Shown one piece after another: positions 7,699-15,916 of a stretch of 64,000 nt of DNA. Position numbers and translations under genes: made by a program. Every line of letters begins with the position of its first letter. Within the stretch, counting starts at the first letter, position 1. The notes beneath the pieces are model-generated. The model saw nothing but the letters and a program-made list of their open reading frames with translations, had not been told where the DNA came from and did not search any database. Source of the DNA: an uncultured delta proteobacterium (lineage in GTDB: Bacteria > Desulfobacterota > Desulfovibrionia > Desulfovibrionales > Desulfovibrionaceae); contig CAIMRY010000043.1 in NCBI GenBank assembly GCA_903843965.1, positions 101,025 to 165,024 of the forward strand, in the 5' to 3' direction.

Positions 7699-9477
7699 GT
7701 GACCGCCATCGCCCAAAAGCCACAAGGCAACACCCAAGGGCTCAAGCCCAGCCAGCTCCAGCGCCTCGCGCGCCTGTCCACACGCCGCTTCCCGCCTGCG
7801 GGGGGCGGCTTTACTTCGGACCAGGCCCGTGAGCTGGCCCTCGTCTCCCGCGACTGCGGCCGCCAGATCGGCCTGCTCATCGACCGCCAGGGCCGCGTGG
7901 ACCTGCTCATCGTGGGCGACCCGTCGTCCATCTACATCCCGGAGCTGCCCCGCGCCCGCCTGGGCGAGATGCGCCTGCGCGGCCTGCGCCTGTTGCACAC
8001 GCACCTCTCCGGCGAGGCACTTTCGCAGGAAGACCTGATGGACATGGTCTCCCTGCGGCTGGACAGCGTTTCCGTGTTGACGGTCAACGACTTTGGCGAG
8101 CCGGGCATGCTGCACGTGGCCCATGTCGTTCCAGTCAATGCAGCCGCCAGCGCCGGGACCAAGCCCTACGACGTTTTGCCGCCCGTGCGCTGGGACCGCT
8201 CCGAGGTCGACTTCGCCGCGCTGGTCTCCGCCCTGGAGGACGAGTTCGCCCGGGCCGAGGGCGCCAAGGCCGAGGACAAGGGCCGCGAGCGCGCGGTGCT
8301 GGTCAGCGTCTCGCGCGAACCGCGCATCGTCCAGGAGCGCAGCCTGGAGGAATTGACCGAGCTGGCGCGCACGGCAGGACTGGCCGCCGCAGGGCGCATG
8401 GTCCAGCGCGTGACCACGGCGGACTCCCGGCATATTTTGGGCAAGGGCAAGCTGCAGGAGCTGGAAGTGTTGTGCCTGCAAACCGGCGCGCAGATCGTCA
8501 TCTTCGACCAGGACCTGTCGCCCTCGCAGCTGCGCAACCTGGCCGAGACCACGGAGCGCCGCGTGCTCGACCGCACCCAGCTGATCCTGGACATCTTTGC
8601 GGGCCGGGCCACCAGCCGCGCCGGGAAGCTCCAGGTCGAAATGGCCCAGCTCAAGTACACGCTGCCGCGCCTGGTGGGCAAGACGCCGGCCATGTCGCGG
8701 CTCATGGGCGGCATTGGCGGGCGCGGGCCGGGCGAGACCAAGCTCGAAATCGACCGCAGGCGCGTGCGCGAGCGCATCACCAGGGTCAAGAAGGACCTGG
8801 AGGACGTGCGCCGCCACCGCACGAGCACCCGCGACCGCCGCTCCAAGGCCGGGGCCCCGGTCATCGCGCTTGTGGGCTACACCAACGCGGGCAAGTCCAC
8901 GCTCATGAACACGCTCACCGGCAGCGCCGTGCTGGCCGAGGACAAGCTCTTCGCCACCCTGGACCCCACGAGCAGGCGCATTCGTTTCCCGCGCGAGCGC
9001 GAGGTGATCTTGACCGACACGGTGGGGTTTATCCGCCGCCTGCCGCCGGACCTGAAGGAGGCCTTCCGCGCCACCCTCGAAGAATTGGAGTCCGCCGACG
9101 TGCTGGTGCACGTGGCCGACGCCTCGCACCCGGAGGTGGTGGAGCAGATCACGGCGGTGGAGGCGATTTTGGCCGAGATGGACCTGGGCGACACCCCGCG
9201 CCTGCTGGCGCTGAACAAGTGGGAGCTTTTGTCCGACGACGAGCGGGAGATCATGCAGCGGTTGTACCCGGCGGGCATTCCGGTGACGGCGCTCAAGCGC
9301 CAGGGGCTGCTGCCGCTGGTGGCGGCGATATTGGGCCGGCTGCCCATGGACGCCATGGTCGGGCCGATGAATGCGCCGGGGAATCAGGCTAGGGCGAATG
9401 CTGCGGAGCCGAACGATACGCTCTCGCCCGACGATTGGCTGGCGGAGTGGGAGCCGGGGAGCGGGGTGGTGCAGTAG
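7699..9477 (+). CDS. hflX: ribosome-associated GTPase HflX
   Basis: HflX binds the large ribosomal subunit and splits stalled ribosomes under stress. The GTPase core has G1 GYTNAGKST (near residue 395), G3 DTVGFIRRLP and G4 NKWE. The HflX N-terminal domain carries the glycine-rich GGIGGRGPGETKLE linker. At up to 592 aa it is longer than E. coli HflX because of about 150 extra N-terminal residues. The GTG at 7699 directly abuts GGGAGG, too close for a normal start. An in-frame ATC at 7708 would have ideal spacing, so the true start is unsettled. Confidence 0.95.
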   Translation: MTAIAQKPQGNTQGLKPSQLQRLARLSTRRFPPAGGGFTSDQARELALVSRDCGRQIGLLIDRQGRVDLLIVGDPSSIYIPELPRARLGEMRLRGLRLLHTHLSGEALSQEDLMDMVSLRLDSVSVLTVNDFGEPGMLHVAHVVPVNAAASAGTKPYDVLPPVRWDRSEVDFAALVSALEDEFARAEGAKAEDKGRERAVLVSVSREPRIVQERSLEELTELARTAGLAAAGRMVQRVTTADSRHILGKGKLQELEVLCLQTGAQIVIFDQDLSPSQLRNLAETTERRVLDRTQLILDIFAGRATSRAGKLQVEMAQLKYTLPRLVGKTPAMSRLMGGIGGRGPGETKLEIDRRRVRERITRVKKDLEDVRRHRTSTRDRRSKAGAPVIALVGYTNAGKSTLMNTLTGSAVLAEDKLFATLDPTSRRIRFPREREVILTDTVGFIRRLPPDLKEAFRATLEELESADVLVHVADASHPEVVEQITAVEAILAEMDLGDTPRLLALNKWELLSDDEREIMQRLYPAGIPVTALKRQGLLPLVAAILGRLPMDAMVGPMNAPGNQARANAAEPNDTLSPDDWLAEWEPGSGVVQ

Positions 9478-9514
9478 GGGGGGGCGAAGAGCTGACCGTA
9501 AGGGGGGGGTAGGC

Positions 9515-9543
9515 TTGACGTTACCTGGTGGCGAGTGTTTATG
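9515..9543 (+). promoter_or_regulatory. possible sigma-70 promoter of the hicA operon
   Basis: TTGACG (9515-9520) and TTTATG (9538-9543) are separated by 17 bases, upstream of hicA. The -35 is good and the -10 poor. HicB-type antitoxins usually repress their own promoter, but no clear palindrome was identified here. Confidence 0.35.
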
Positions 9544-9599
9544 TCGACTCCAAGGCCTTTCGTTTGTACGGTAAGGGATGGAGGGGGGTTGCACTGGGT

Positions 9600-9935
9600 A
9601 TGACGACTGTGATATCAATCAACGATGATATCGAGCTCAACTCGAAGAAAAAGGCATTGATCGAAAAAATCTTTCGCCGTCCGCCGCCTTCGGATGTCGA
9701 TTATGATGAAGTGGAAAGCCTCCTCGTTGCGTTGGGGGCTGTGGTGATTAAAAAAGGTGGGTCACATTTCTTTGCCGAACTCAACGGGCAGCGCTTCAAC
9801 GTAATCAAGCCACACGCAAAAGGGGCTCATCCGAAAATGGATAAGGGGTTTGTCAAAGAACTGTGTGAGTTCCTTCTCGATCAAGGCATTGTTAAGAAGT
9901 ATGAAGGAGGGGCCGATGAGCCGCATGGTGTATAA
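9600..9935 (+). CDS. hicA: HicA-type toxin (mRNA interferase family)
   Basis: A 111-residue protein. Its central part (DEVESLLVALGAVVIKKGGSHFFAEL, then FNVIKPH) matches the dsRBD-like HicA fold, including the GSH motif that holds the catalytic histidine. HicA toxins cleave mRNA and are neutralised by HicB. Here there are about 35 extra N-terminal residues compared with minimal HicA. The gene overlaps hicB by 20 bases. The patch is clearly AT-richer than hflX and plsY on either side, a sign of transfer. Activity is inferred from family and context. Confidence 0.85.
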   Translation: MTTVISINDDIELNSKKKALIEKIFRRPPPSDVDYDEVESLLVALGAVVIKKGGSHFFAELNGQRFNVIKPHAKGAHPKMDKGFVKELCEFLLDQGIVKKYEGGADEPHGV

Positions 9936-10362
9936 GGGGTACTCTGCCGATATCACATTCGATGCAGAGGATTTAATATTTTATGGAAAGGTTGTTGATG
10001 TTGTTGATCGCATTGTCTTTTCTGGACAGTCTGTAGAAGAATTGCAAAGTAACTTCCATCTTTCGATAGATACATACATCGAGTGCTGCCGTGAAGCAGG
10101 GGGGGAGCCAGAAAAGCCAGCATCTGGACGGGTTTTGCTCCGGTTGCAACCAGACCTTCATGCGCGTGTGGTAAAAGCTGCAAAAAGCTCGGGGCTATCA
10201 GTTAACCGTTGGCTAGTAAGCTCTGTGGAAGACAAGTTGACCAACCACAGGCAAGTTGTGCAGTTCTCTGCGCAAAAGTCTATGGAAGTTTCTACTGTCC
10301 AGGCAGATACAGAATGGCAGTTTACGGCAACAACAATTATTCCGCAAAAGTTGCCGTGCTAA
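9916..10362 (+). CDS. hicB: HicB-type antitoxin
   Basis: A 148-residue partner of HicA. The N-terminal HicB fold runs from YKGYSADITF through FYGKVVDVVDRIVFSGQSVEEL to SIDTYIECC. A ribbon-helix-helix-like part follows (RLQPDLHARVVKAAKSSGLSVN). Such antitoxins bind both toxin and operator DNA. The AAGGAGG site overlaps the end of hicA, so translation is coupled. An extra tail of about 45 residues follows the RHH domain. The next gene starts 10 bases after its stop, giving a three-gene operon. Confidence 0.85.
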   Translation: MSRMVYKGYSADITFDAEDLIFYGKVVDVVDRIVFSGQSVEELQSNFHLSIDTYIECCREAGGEPEKPASGRVLLRLQPDLHARVVKAAKSSGLSVNRWLVSSVEDKLTNHRQVVQFSAQKSMEVSTVQADTEWQFTATTIIPQKLPC

Positions 10363-10372
10363 GGAGCAGATA

Positions 10373-10837
10373 ATGGAACACATTTGGACCGTTCTGTGCG
10401 CGAATACTTTGTTGGATCAGAGTTCGAAGCGTCCAAGTTTAATAAATTGCATAAGTGACGGTACGGCGGCACATCTACCTGCTAACATGCCGCCGTTGCA
10501 TATTGTATCATCGTGGTTTGTCTCAAATGCTGGCGAGTATGATGTCGCAGTGGAATTGAAAAGACCAAATGGGAAAAAGGTTTTGATAGGAGATACTGCA
10601 AAGCAATGCTTTGAAGACGGTTTTGCCATATTGGATATTTCATTGGATACCATAGTAGCCGACGCATATGGACGCCACGAGATACGTGTTAAGTGCTCAA
10701 AAGATGGAAAGCCATGCCTTGGACACGCGGCTTTATTTATGCTGAAACCTCTTCCGCAGAAGGTGTTACCTTCCTTGCCTGTTGCAACACCTAAGAAAGC
10801 GAAGGTGAAGACGAAGGCGAAAGCAAAGGCGAAGTAG
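10373..10837 (+). CDS. DUF6941-like protein, third gene of the hicAB operon
   Basis: A 154-residue soluble protein preceded by AAGGAG. The opening (WTVLCANTLLDQSSKRPSLINCISD) and the beta-rich remainder (AGEYDVAVELKRPNGKKVLIGD) resemble DUF6941 proteins as I recall them; that assignment needs a profile search. The last 15 residues are a Lys/Ala tail (KAKVKTKAKAKAK) that could bind nucleic acid. Function is unknown. Tight spacing after hicB and shared AT-richness mark it as part of the same acquired unit, perhaps an accessory factor of the toxin-antitoxin pair. Confidence 0.7.
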   Translation: MEHIWTVLCANTLLDQSSKRPSLINCISDGTAAHLPANMPPLHIVSSWFVSNAGEYDVAVELKRPNGKKVLIGDTAKQCFEDGFAILDISLDTIVADAYGRHEIRVKCSKDGKPCLGHAALFMLKPLPQKVLPSLPVATPKKAKVKTKAKAKAK

Positions 10838-10880
10838 TTCCCCTGTAACGTAAGTTAAAAACGTAAAGAAAATTTCTCGC

Positions 10881-11501
10881 CTACCCCTCCAAATCAGGCG
10901 GCTCAGTAATCGGGTCCCCCCTCTTCCTCCGCCACGGCATCTCCTGCCCCTTGTCCAGCCGCAGGATGTTCTCCCGGTGCCGCCAGAACAGGAACAGCAT
11001 CACCCCCAGCGACAGCGGCAAAAGCCCGATGTTGCCCGTGAAGAAGCTGAAGAACGGCAGCGCCAGCGCCAGCGTGAGCGAGCCCATGGACACGTACCCC
11101 GAGAGCCAGATCACCAGCACGCAGCAAATGACCGAGAAGAACATGGTCCACGGCGCCAGCGCCAGATACACGCCGATGGTCGTGGCCACGGCCTTGCCGC
11201 CCTTGAACTGGAGCATGGGCGAGTACGCGTGCCCCAGAATCGACGCCGCGCCGATGAGCGTGAGCGCGATCCAGCCCGTGCCGTCCGGGGCGAGAGACGC
11301 CGGCAAATAGCCCTTGAAGATGTCCAGCACGAGCACCAGCACGCCCCACTGCGTGCCGCACAGCCGCGCCACGTTGGTCGCGCCGACGTTTCGGCTGCCC
11401 GCGTCGCGCGGGTCGATGCCCTTGACGAAGCGCGCCACGTACAGGCCAAAGGGCACAGCGCCAAGGCCGAAGGCCACGAGAATAAGCAGAATGGCGATCA
11501 T
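10881..11501 (-). CDS. plsY: glycerol-3-phosphate acyltransferase PlsY
   Basis: PlsY moves an acyl group from acyl-phosphate to glycerol-3-phosphate, the first step of phospholipid synthesis, in the inner membrane. The 206-residue protein has five or so hydrophobic segments and the three family motifs: AGSRNVGATNVAR, the GHAYSPMLQFKGGKAVAT loop, and the HRENILRL end. The ATG at 11501 has AAGGAG upstream; longer readings have no family similarity. It ends 44 bases from the convergent DUF6941-like gene. Confidence 0.96.
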   Translation of the reverse strand: MIAILLILVAFGLGAVPFGLYVARFVKGIDPRDAGSRNVGATNVARLCGTQWGVLVLVLDIFKGYLPASLAPDGTGWIALTLIGAASILGHAYSPMLQFKGGKAVATTIGVYLALAPWTMFFSVICCVLVIWLSGYVSMGSLTLALALPFFSFFTGNIGLLPLSLGVMLFLFWRHRENILRLDKGQEMPWRRKRGDPITEPPDLEG

Positions 11502-11681
11502 GGGGACTCCTTGCCGGAATGGTGCAACGGTTGTGCCCGTATACCCGTTTCCCGGCGCGATGAAAAGCCCGCCCCCGCGCGGAAATTCCCTGCGCCCGCC
11601 AGCGCCTGGCCCGCGCACCGGCCTTGTGCGCCGGGCTGTGGTGGTGTACCAACAGGCCATACCACTTTCCTGGAGGCAATC

Positions 11682-11972
11682 ATGGCCGAGAACAAGGGCT
11701 GCGGCTGCGGCGAACACCTGACGGGCCTGCCGGAGATAGACTTCTCCACCTTCGTGCTGTCGCTCTCGTCTTCGGCCCTGGTGCACCTGGGCGAGGCCCC
11801 GGACCCCAGCACCGGCCAGTTCGACAGCCAGCCGCACCTGGCCAAGCAGGTCATTGGCATCCTGGGCATGCTCCAGCAGAAGACCGAAAAGGGCCTCACC
11901 GACGAGGAGCGCCAGCTGTTGTGCGAGATGCTCTACACCCTGCGCATGAAATACGTGAACATGGTGGGCTAG
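11682..11972 (+). CDS. DUF1844 family protein
   Basis: A 96-residue conserved protein. The body (IDFSTFVLSLSSSALVHLGEAPDP and QQKTEKGLTDEERQLLCEMLYTLRMKYV) is the DUF1844 pattern. Function is unknown; members are common in Desulfovibrio and Geobacter-type genomes. The N-terminus has a CGCG motif (residues 7-10) that could bind metal. GGAGG lies upstream of the ATG. argC begins three bases after its stop. Confidence 0.88.
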   Translation: MAENKGCGCGEHLTGLPEIDFSTFVLSLSSSALVHLGEAPDPSTGQFDSQPHLAKQVIGILGMLQQKTEKGLTDEERQLLCEMLYTLRMKYVNMVG

Positions 11973-11975
11973 CCC

Positions 11976-13091
11976 ATGCCGACGAACACCGCGCAGCGGA
12001 CTTCCGACCGCATCCCTGCCAGCATTCCCGCCCGCATCCCTGTGGGCCTGGTCGGCGTCACCGGCTACACCGGCATGGAGCTCACGCGCATCCTGGCCGG
12101 GCACCCTGGCCTTGAGCTGGTGCGCGCCACCTCCCGCTCCGAGGCGGGCCGCACCCTGGCCGAGCTCTACCCGTACCTTTCCGGCCCGGGCGACCTGGGC
12201 CGCATGGGCGCGCTCACGGTCACCCAGCCCGACCCGGCGGACCTGGCCAAGGCCTGTGCGCTGGTGTTCCTGGCCGTGCCGCACAAGACCGCCCAGGAGA
12301 TCGCGGCCCAGCTCATCACCAAGGGCGTGAAGGTGGTGGACCTTTCGGCGGACTTCCGCCTGCGGGACAAGGCCACGTACGAGCACTGGTACGCCACCCC
12401 GCACACCGAGCCGAAGCTGCTGGCCGAGGCCGTGTACGGCCTGCCCGAGCTGTACCGCGCGGACATGGCCGGGGCGCGGCTCATCGCCAACCCCGGCTGC
12501 TACCCCACCTCGTCCATCCTGGGCCTGTGCCCGGCGCTGGAGCAGGGGCTCATCCACACGGACGACATCGTCATCGACGCCAAGAGCGGGACGTCTGGCG
12601 CAGGAAGAAAGGCCAGCGTGGGCACGCTGTTCTGCGAGGTGGCCGACACCTTCCGCGCGTACAACCTGACCAGGCACCGCCACACCCCGGAGATCGAGCA
12701 GGAGGTGTCGCTTCTGGCCGGAGAGCCCGTGGCGCTGTCGTTCAACACGCACTTGCTGCCCATCAGCCGGGGCATTTTGTCCACCATCTACACGCGGCTG
12801 AAAAAGCCCATGACCTTGAAAGAGGTGCACGGCCTCTATGCCGAACGCTACGCGGACGAGCCCCTGGTGCGCGTGCTGCCCATCGGCACCCTGCCGGAGA
12901 CGCGCTGGGTGCGCGGGACGATGTTTTGCGACATCGGGCTGGCCGTGGACGAGCGCCTGGGCCGCCTGATCATTCTGTCGGCCATCGACAACCTGTGCCG
13001 GGGCGCGTCGGGCCAGGCCGTCGCGGGCGCGAACCTGATGCTCGGCCTGCCCGAGGCCCAGGGCCTGCCCATTGCGCCGCTGATGCCGTAG
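11976..13091 (+). CDS. argC: N-acetyl-gamma-glutamyl-phosphate reductase
   Basis: ArgC makes N-acetyl-glutamate semialdehyde with NADPH, the third step of arginine synthesis. The dinucleotide motif GVTGYTGMEL lies near residue 26 and the catalytic cysteine is in ANPGCYPTS. The C-terminal HTHLLPISRGI segment is also family-typical. At 371 aa it is about 25 residues longer than usual. The extra N-terminus (repeats of RIPA/ARIP) may be untranslated if a later start is used. It closely follows the DUF1844 gene. Confidence 0.95.
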   Translation: MPTNTAQRTSDRIPASIPARIPVGLVGVTGYTGMELTRILAGHPGLELVRATSRSEAGRTLAELYPYLSGPGDLGRMGALTVTQPDPADLAKACALVFLAVPHKTAQEIAAQLITKGVKVVDLSADFRLRDKATYEHWYATPHTEPKLLAEAVYGLPELYRADMAGARLIANPGCYPTSSILGLCPALEQGLIHTDDIVIDAKSGTSGAGRKASVGTLFCEVADTFRAYNLTRHRHTPEIEQEVSLLAGEPVALSFNTHLLPISRGILSTIYTRLKKPMTLKEVHGLYAERYADEPLVRVLPIGTLPETRWVRGTMFCDIGLAVDERLGRLIILSAIDNLCRGASGQAVAGANLMLGLPEAQGLPIAPLMP

Positions 13092-13142
13092 GGCTGGCGG
13101 GGGTGCGCTGACCGCGCGGCGCTGAGGCGTTGAAGCGTCGTG

Positions 13143-13206
13143 GCGTTGCGGAATCGTGGCGTTGCGGAATCGTGGCGTTGCGGAATCGTGGCGTTGCGGA
13201 ATCGTG
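13143..13206. repeat. 16-bp tandem repeat, four copies
   Basis: GCGTTGCGGAATCGTG occurs four times without a break in the gap between argC and the QueG-like gene, flanked by partial GCGTTGAAGCG units. No secondary structure or promoter is obvious. Similar G/T-rich GCGTTGNNG words recur near 39440-39580. Confidence 0.95.
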
Positions 13207-13270
13207 GCGATGAAGCGTTGAAGTCCTGAAACCTGGGCCGCACAGGCCCTGAACGCAGGAGGCGCGCGGT

Positions 13271-14053
13271 ATGCTGCCCAGGCTGAAGACCGAGGATGTG
13301 CGCGGGATCGACGCCTATGGCCTGAAGCACCGCGCGCGCGGCTGGGGCGCAAGCCTCATCGGCGTGGCCGACCTGGAGCGGCTGCGCGGCATCCAGACCG
13401 AGCCAGCGGACCTGCTGTCCGGCTTCACCCGCGCGGTGAGCCTGGGCGTGCGCCTGTCCGACCCGGTGCTCGACGCCATCGTCGACCAACCCACGCCGCT
13501 CTACGCCCAGCATTACCAGAAGGTGAACGCGCTCTTGGACGATCTGGCCCTGCGCGTGTCCCTGGCCCTGCAAAGCGCCGGGGGCCGGGCGCTGCCCCTG
13601 CCCGCCTCGCAGGTGCTGGACGCCGCGAACCTGACCTCGTACCTCTCGCACAAGGCCGTGGCCCTGGCCGCCGGGCTGGGCTGGCAGGGCAAGAGTCTGT
13701 TGCTGGTGACCCCGCAGTGCGGCCCGCGCGTGCGGCTGGTCACGGTGCTCACCGACGTGGACCTGGCCCCGGACACGCCGCTCGCCAACCGTTGCGGACA
13801 CTGCCGCGCCTGCACCGAGGCCTGCCCGGCCCAGGCCATCCGGGGCGTGAACACCACGAGCCACTACGCCTCGCGCGAGGAGGCGCTGTTCTTCGACCGC
13901 TGCCGGACCAAGGTGCTGGACGAGTTCGCCAAGCTGCCGCACATCAGCGGCGGCATCTGCGGGGTCTGCGTGTCCGTGTGCCCTTTTGGCAAGAGGGGCG
14001 GCAAGAAGGGCTGCAACAGGGGCGGCAGCCGGGGCGCGAGCAAAAGACCCTGA
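13271..14053 (+). CDS. 4Fe-4S double-cluster protein (epoxyqueuosine reductase-like)
   Basis: A 260-residue cytoplasmic iron-sulfur protein. The first cluster motif CGHCRACTEACP and a second CGVCVSVCPFG, plus LGWQGKSLLLVTPQCGPRVRL before them, follow the layout of QueG (epoxyqueuosine reductase). It lacks the C-terminal HEAT-like repeats and the cobalamin-domain length of true QueG (about 350 aa). It is more likely a QueG-related reductase of unknown substrate. AGGAGG precedes the ATG. The C-terminus is Lys/Gly/Arg-rich. Confidence 0.75.
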   Translation: MLPRLKTEDVRGIDAYGLKHRARGWGASLIGVADLERLRGIQTEPADLLSGFTRAVSLGVRLSDPVLDAIVDQPTPLYAQHYQKVNALLDDLALRVSLALQSAGGRALPLPASQVLDAANLTSYLSHKAVALAAGLGWQGKSLLLVTPQCGPRVRLVTVLTDVDLAPDTPLANRCGHCRACTEACPAQAIRGVNTTSHYASREEALFFDRCRTKVLDEFAKLPHISGGICGVCVSVCPFGKRGGKKGCNRGGSRGASKRP

Positions 14054-14225
14054 GCCTTCCGGGCCTGTTCTTGGGGTCCGGCGCTTCAGCGTGCCGGTTG
14101 GCTATTCCCCGCCGCGCCCGCCGTACCCGCTGCGCTCCCAGGCCTTGCGGAAGCTGTCCTGAGCGAACCCGACGTCCTGGTTATGTACATGGTTGCCCAC
14201 CTGGCCCGTCAGGATGGAGGGATGG

Positions 14226-15047
14226 CTACAGCCCCCAGTCCAGCCACACGCGCCAGGCGCTCACGCGGTCCCCGCGCAGCCAGAGCACGATGAACTTCTG
14301 GAAAACGGGCGTCGGCGAATAGCTGGTGCCGGGCACAGGCACGTGCTCCACGCCGGGGAACCCCCGGCGCGCGGCCTCCTCGCGGCTCATGGCCAGGCCC
14401 ACACTGGCGGCGTAGAACCACATGGTCCCCTGCAGGCCCTTCTGGATGTGCTGCGGCTTGCCCAGCACCGCTTCGACTTCCGTCGCCGTCATGCCGAGAT
14501 GCAGGCCGCTCTCCGTGGCGAGGCCCGCATGCACGCCGGGCACGCGCGCGCACTTGTCGAGCACGCGCACCTCGCGCTTGCGGGCGCGGACCTGGATCTC
14601 GCTCACGCGCTGGCAGTTGTCCGGGCACTTGGACAGGGTGAACAGCGCAACCGTGTCGTCGCCGGGGCGGGAGGAGGCGTAGCAGAGCACGCGCTCCTCG
14701 TAGCCGCCCACGTTCAGGCGCGTAGCCGGGCCGAGCGTGCGCTTCACATCGTGGCGCAGGCTCTCGTCCACGGTCAGCGTGGCGTTTGCGTCTGGTCCGA
14801 AGCCCAGGAAGCGGTCATGCGCCTCGTCGAAGATGCGGTCGAATTCCTCGTCCGAAACCAACGTATCTTTGTAGCCATAGTACCGCTCACCGCCTATCAA
14901 GGCGTAGTCGGAGTAAAATGAGGTCGCGCTGTACGGCCAGCGGTCAACGTATTCCGACCCGTGCGCCCAAAGCCCGGCCCAAGCCGAGCCAGGGCAAGCG
15001 AACAACGCACAAAAGGCCAAAAGCAGGATCCGGCTAGCGCACCACAC
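14226..15047 (-). CDS. secreted BamE-like protein, probable immunity partner of the DUF2778 gene
   Basis: A 273-residue protein starting at a GTG (15047) with AAGGAG nine bases upstream. The first 24 residues (ASRILLLAFCALFACPGSAWA after the start) form a signal peptide, so it acts in the periplasm. Near the end, GLHLGMTATEVEAVLGKPQ...MWFY resembles the BamE/SmpA-OmlA fold. The start overlaps the end of the DUF2778 gene by 14 bases. A periplasmic protein translationally coupled to a cell-wall-acting toxin is what an immunity protein should look like. Neither immunity function nor partner binding is shown by the sequence. Confidence 0.65.
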   Translation of the reverse strand: MWCASRILLLAFCALFACPGSAWAGLWAHGSEYVDRWPYSATSFYSDYALIGGERYYGYKDTLVSDEEFDRIFDEAHDRFLGFGPDANATLTVDESLRHDVKRTLGPATRLNVGGYEERVLCYASSRPGDDTVALFTLSKCPDNCQRVSEIQVRARKREVRVLDKCARVPGVHAGLATESGLHLGMTATEVEAVLGKPQHIQKGLQGTMWFYAASVGLAMSREEAARRGFPGVEHVPVPGTSYSPTPVFQKFIVLWLRGDRVSAWRVWLDWGL

Positions 15048-15714
15048 GGATTTTCGCTCCTTGAAGTTCTCGGATGGCCATGCGCTCATTCCAGTCCATG
15101 ATGATGCAACCCTGGGAAGCTGTGCGGTCATTGGGGTCGTGCTTGCCCGCATGGATGTAGAAGGTGTCAGGATTGCGATCGGGAGCAATAATCTTCAGCC
15201 GAGCGCGCGTGGCGTCGTCGGGTTCGAGCTTGATGAGGTTCTCGCCCTTGCCGCGCGTATCCTTTGAACTCTCCGTGACCTCCCCGATGGTCCACGTGCC
15301 TTCGGGGATGACGCCGAGATCCTTCTTCCCCTGACTGTCGGGATCGTTCACATGACCCGGCGCGCCGGAATAGCCCTGGCCCACAAGCCGGTCCTCCATG
15401 TCCATGAGCGTGCCTTCCTTCTGGCTGTACACCAGGGCGATGCGCTTGTTCTCCTCGACCACGCTTGACGGCAGCACGTAGTGCTTGCCGACTTTCTTAC
15501 CCCGTAGCACCCCCACGCCAAGGGGGCTCTTGCGCAGGCCGCCGCCTGCATCCGTGGCGGTGTTGGCGTGGCTGTTGGCGGCATACTGCCCGAGCACATT
15601 GTACGGCTGCGGTTCCCCGCCCGCGCCGGGCTTCATGCCGATGCCTGCGGCGGCGGACTTGCCGTCCGGGCTGACCCTGGTCCAAATGCGCGTCTGTTCG
15701 CTGTTCGTCTCCAT
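15034..15714 (-). CDS. DUF2778 / Tlde1-type L,D-transpeptidase-like protein (candidate effector)
   Basis: A 226-residue protein without a signal peptide. From about residue 92 it follows the Tlde1 (DUF2778) pattern: IALVYSQKEGTLM, GYSGAPGHVND, LGVIPEGTWTIG, then IHAG with His188 and ASQGCI with Cys203 as the likely catalytic pair. Tlde1 proteins of type VI secretion systems cut and exchange D-amino acids in peptidoglycan. The first 90 residues match nothing I know and could direct export. The start is set by a perfect AAGGAGGT six bases before the ATG at 15714; the upstream frame is rejected. A secreted partner overlaps its 3' end. No secretion genes are nearby. Confidence 0.75.
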   Translation of the reverse strand: METNSEQTRIWTRVSPDGKSAAAGIGMKPGAGGEPQPYNVLGQYAANSHANTATDAGGGLRKSPLGVGVLRGKKVGKHYVLPSSVVEENKRIALVYSQKEGTLMDMEDRLVGQGYSGAPGHVNDPDSQGKKDLGVIPEGTWTIGEVTESSKDTRGKGENLIKLEPDDATRARLKIIAPDRNPDTFYIHAGKHDPNDRTASQGCIIMDWNERMAIRELQGAKIRVVR

Positions 15715-15846
15715 AGCTGACCTCCTTTGGTCTTTCAATGGAGCAGAGCGCGGCTTCTATGTGCTGGACAAAAATCACCCGTTTTTGGCCGGTAAAAAGA
15801 CAAAAATACCCTCTTGACAGGGTGCGCGGGGGGCTTCCGCTCCCTC

Positions 15847-15878
15847 AAAAAAAGGCGGCCGCCCTGGGGCAGCCGCCT
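15847..15878 (-). terminator. intrinsic terminator of the moeA-like gene
   Basis: Read on the minus strand, a GGCGGC/GCCGCC stem is followed by seven Ts, about 40 bases after the moeA-like stop codon. It separates that gene from the DUF2778 pair. Confidence 0.85.
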
Positions 15879-15916
15879 GAGTCTTTACGGCGTTGTTTGG
15901 TTCTGCTGGAGGCCGC

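Noticed and set aside
7651..9618. A 655-codon minus-strand frame opposite hflX
   Set aside because: Antisense shadow; HflX motifs are clear on the plus strand.
10881..13352. An 823-codon reading of plsY extending through argC
   Set aside because: Only the last 206 residues match PlsY, and an AAGGAG site marks the ATG at 11501; the rest is antisense to argC.
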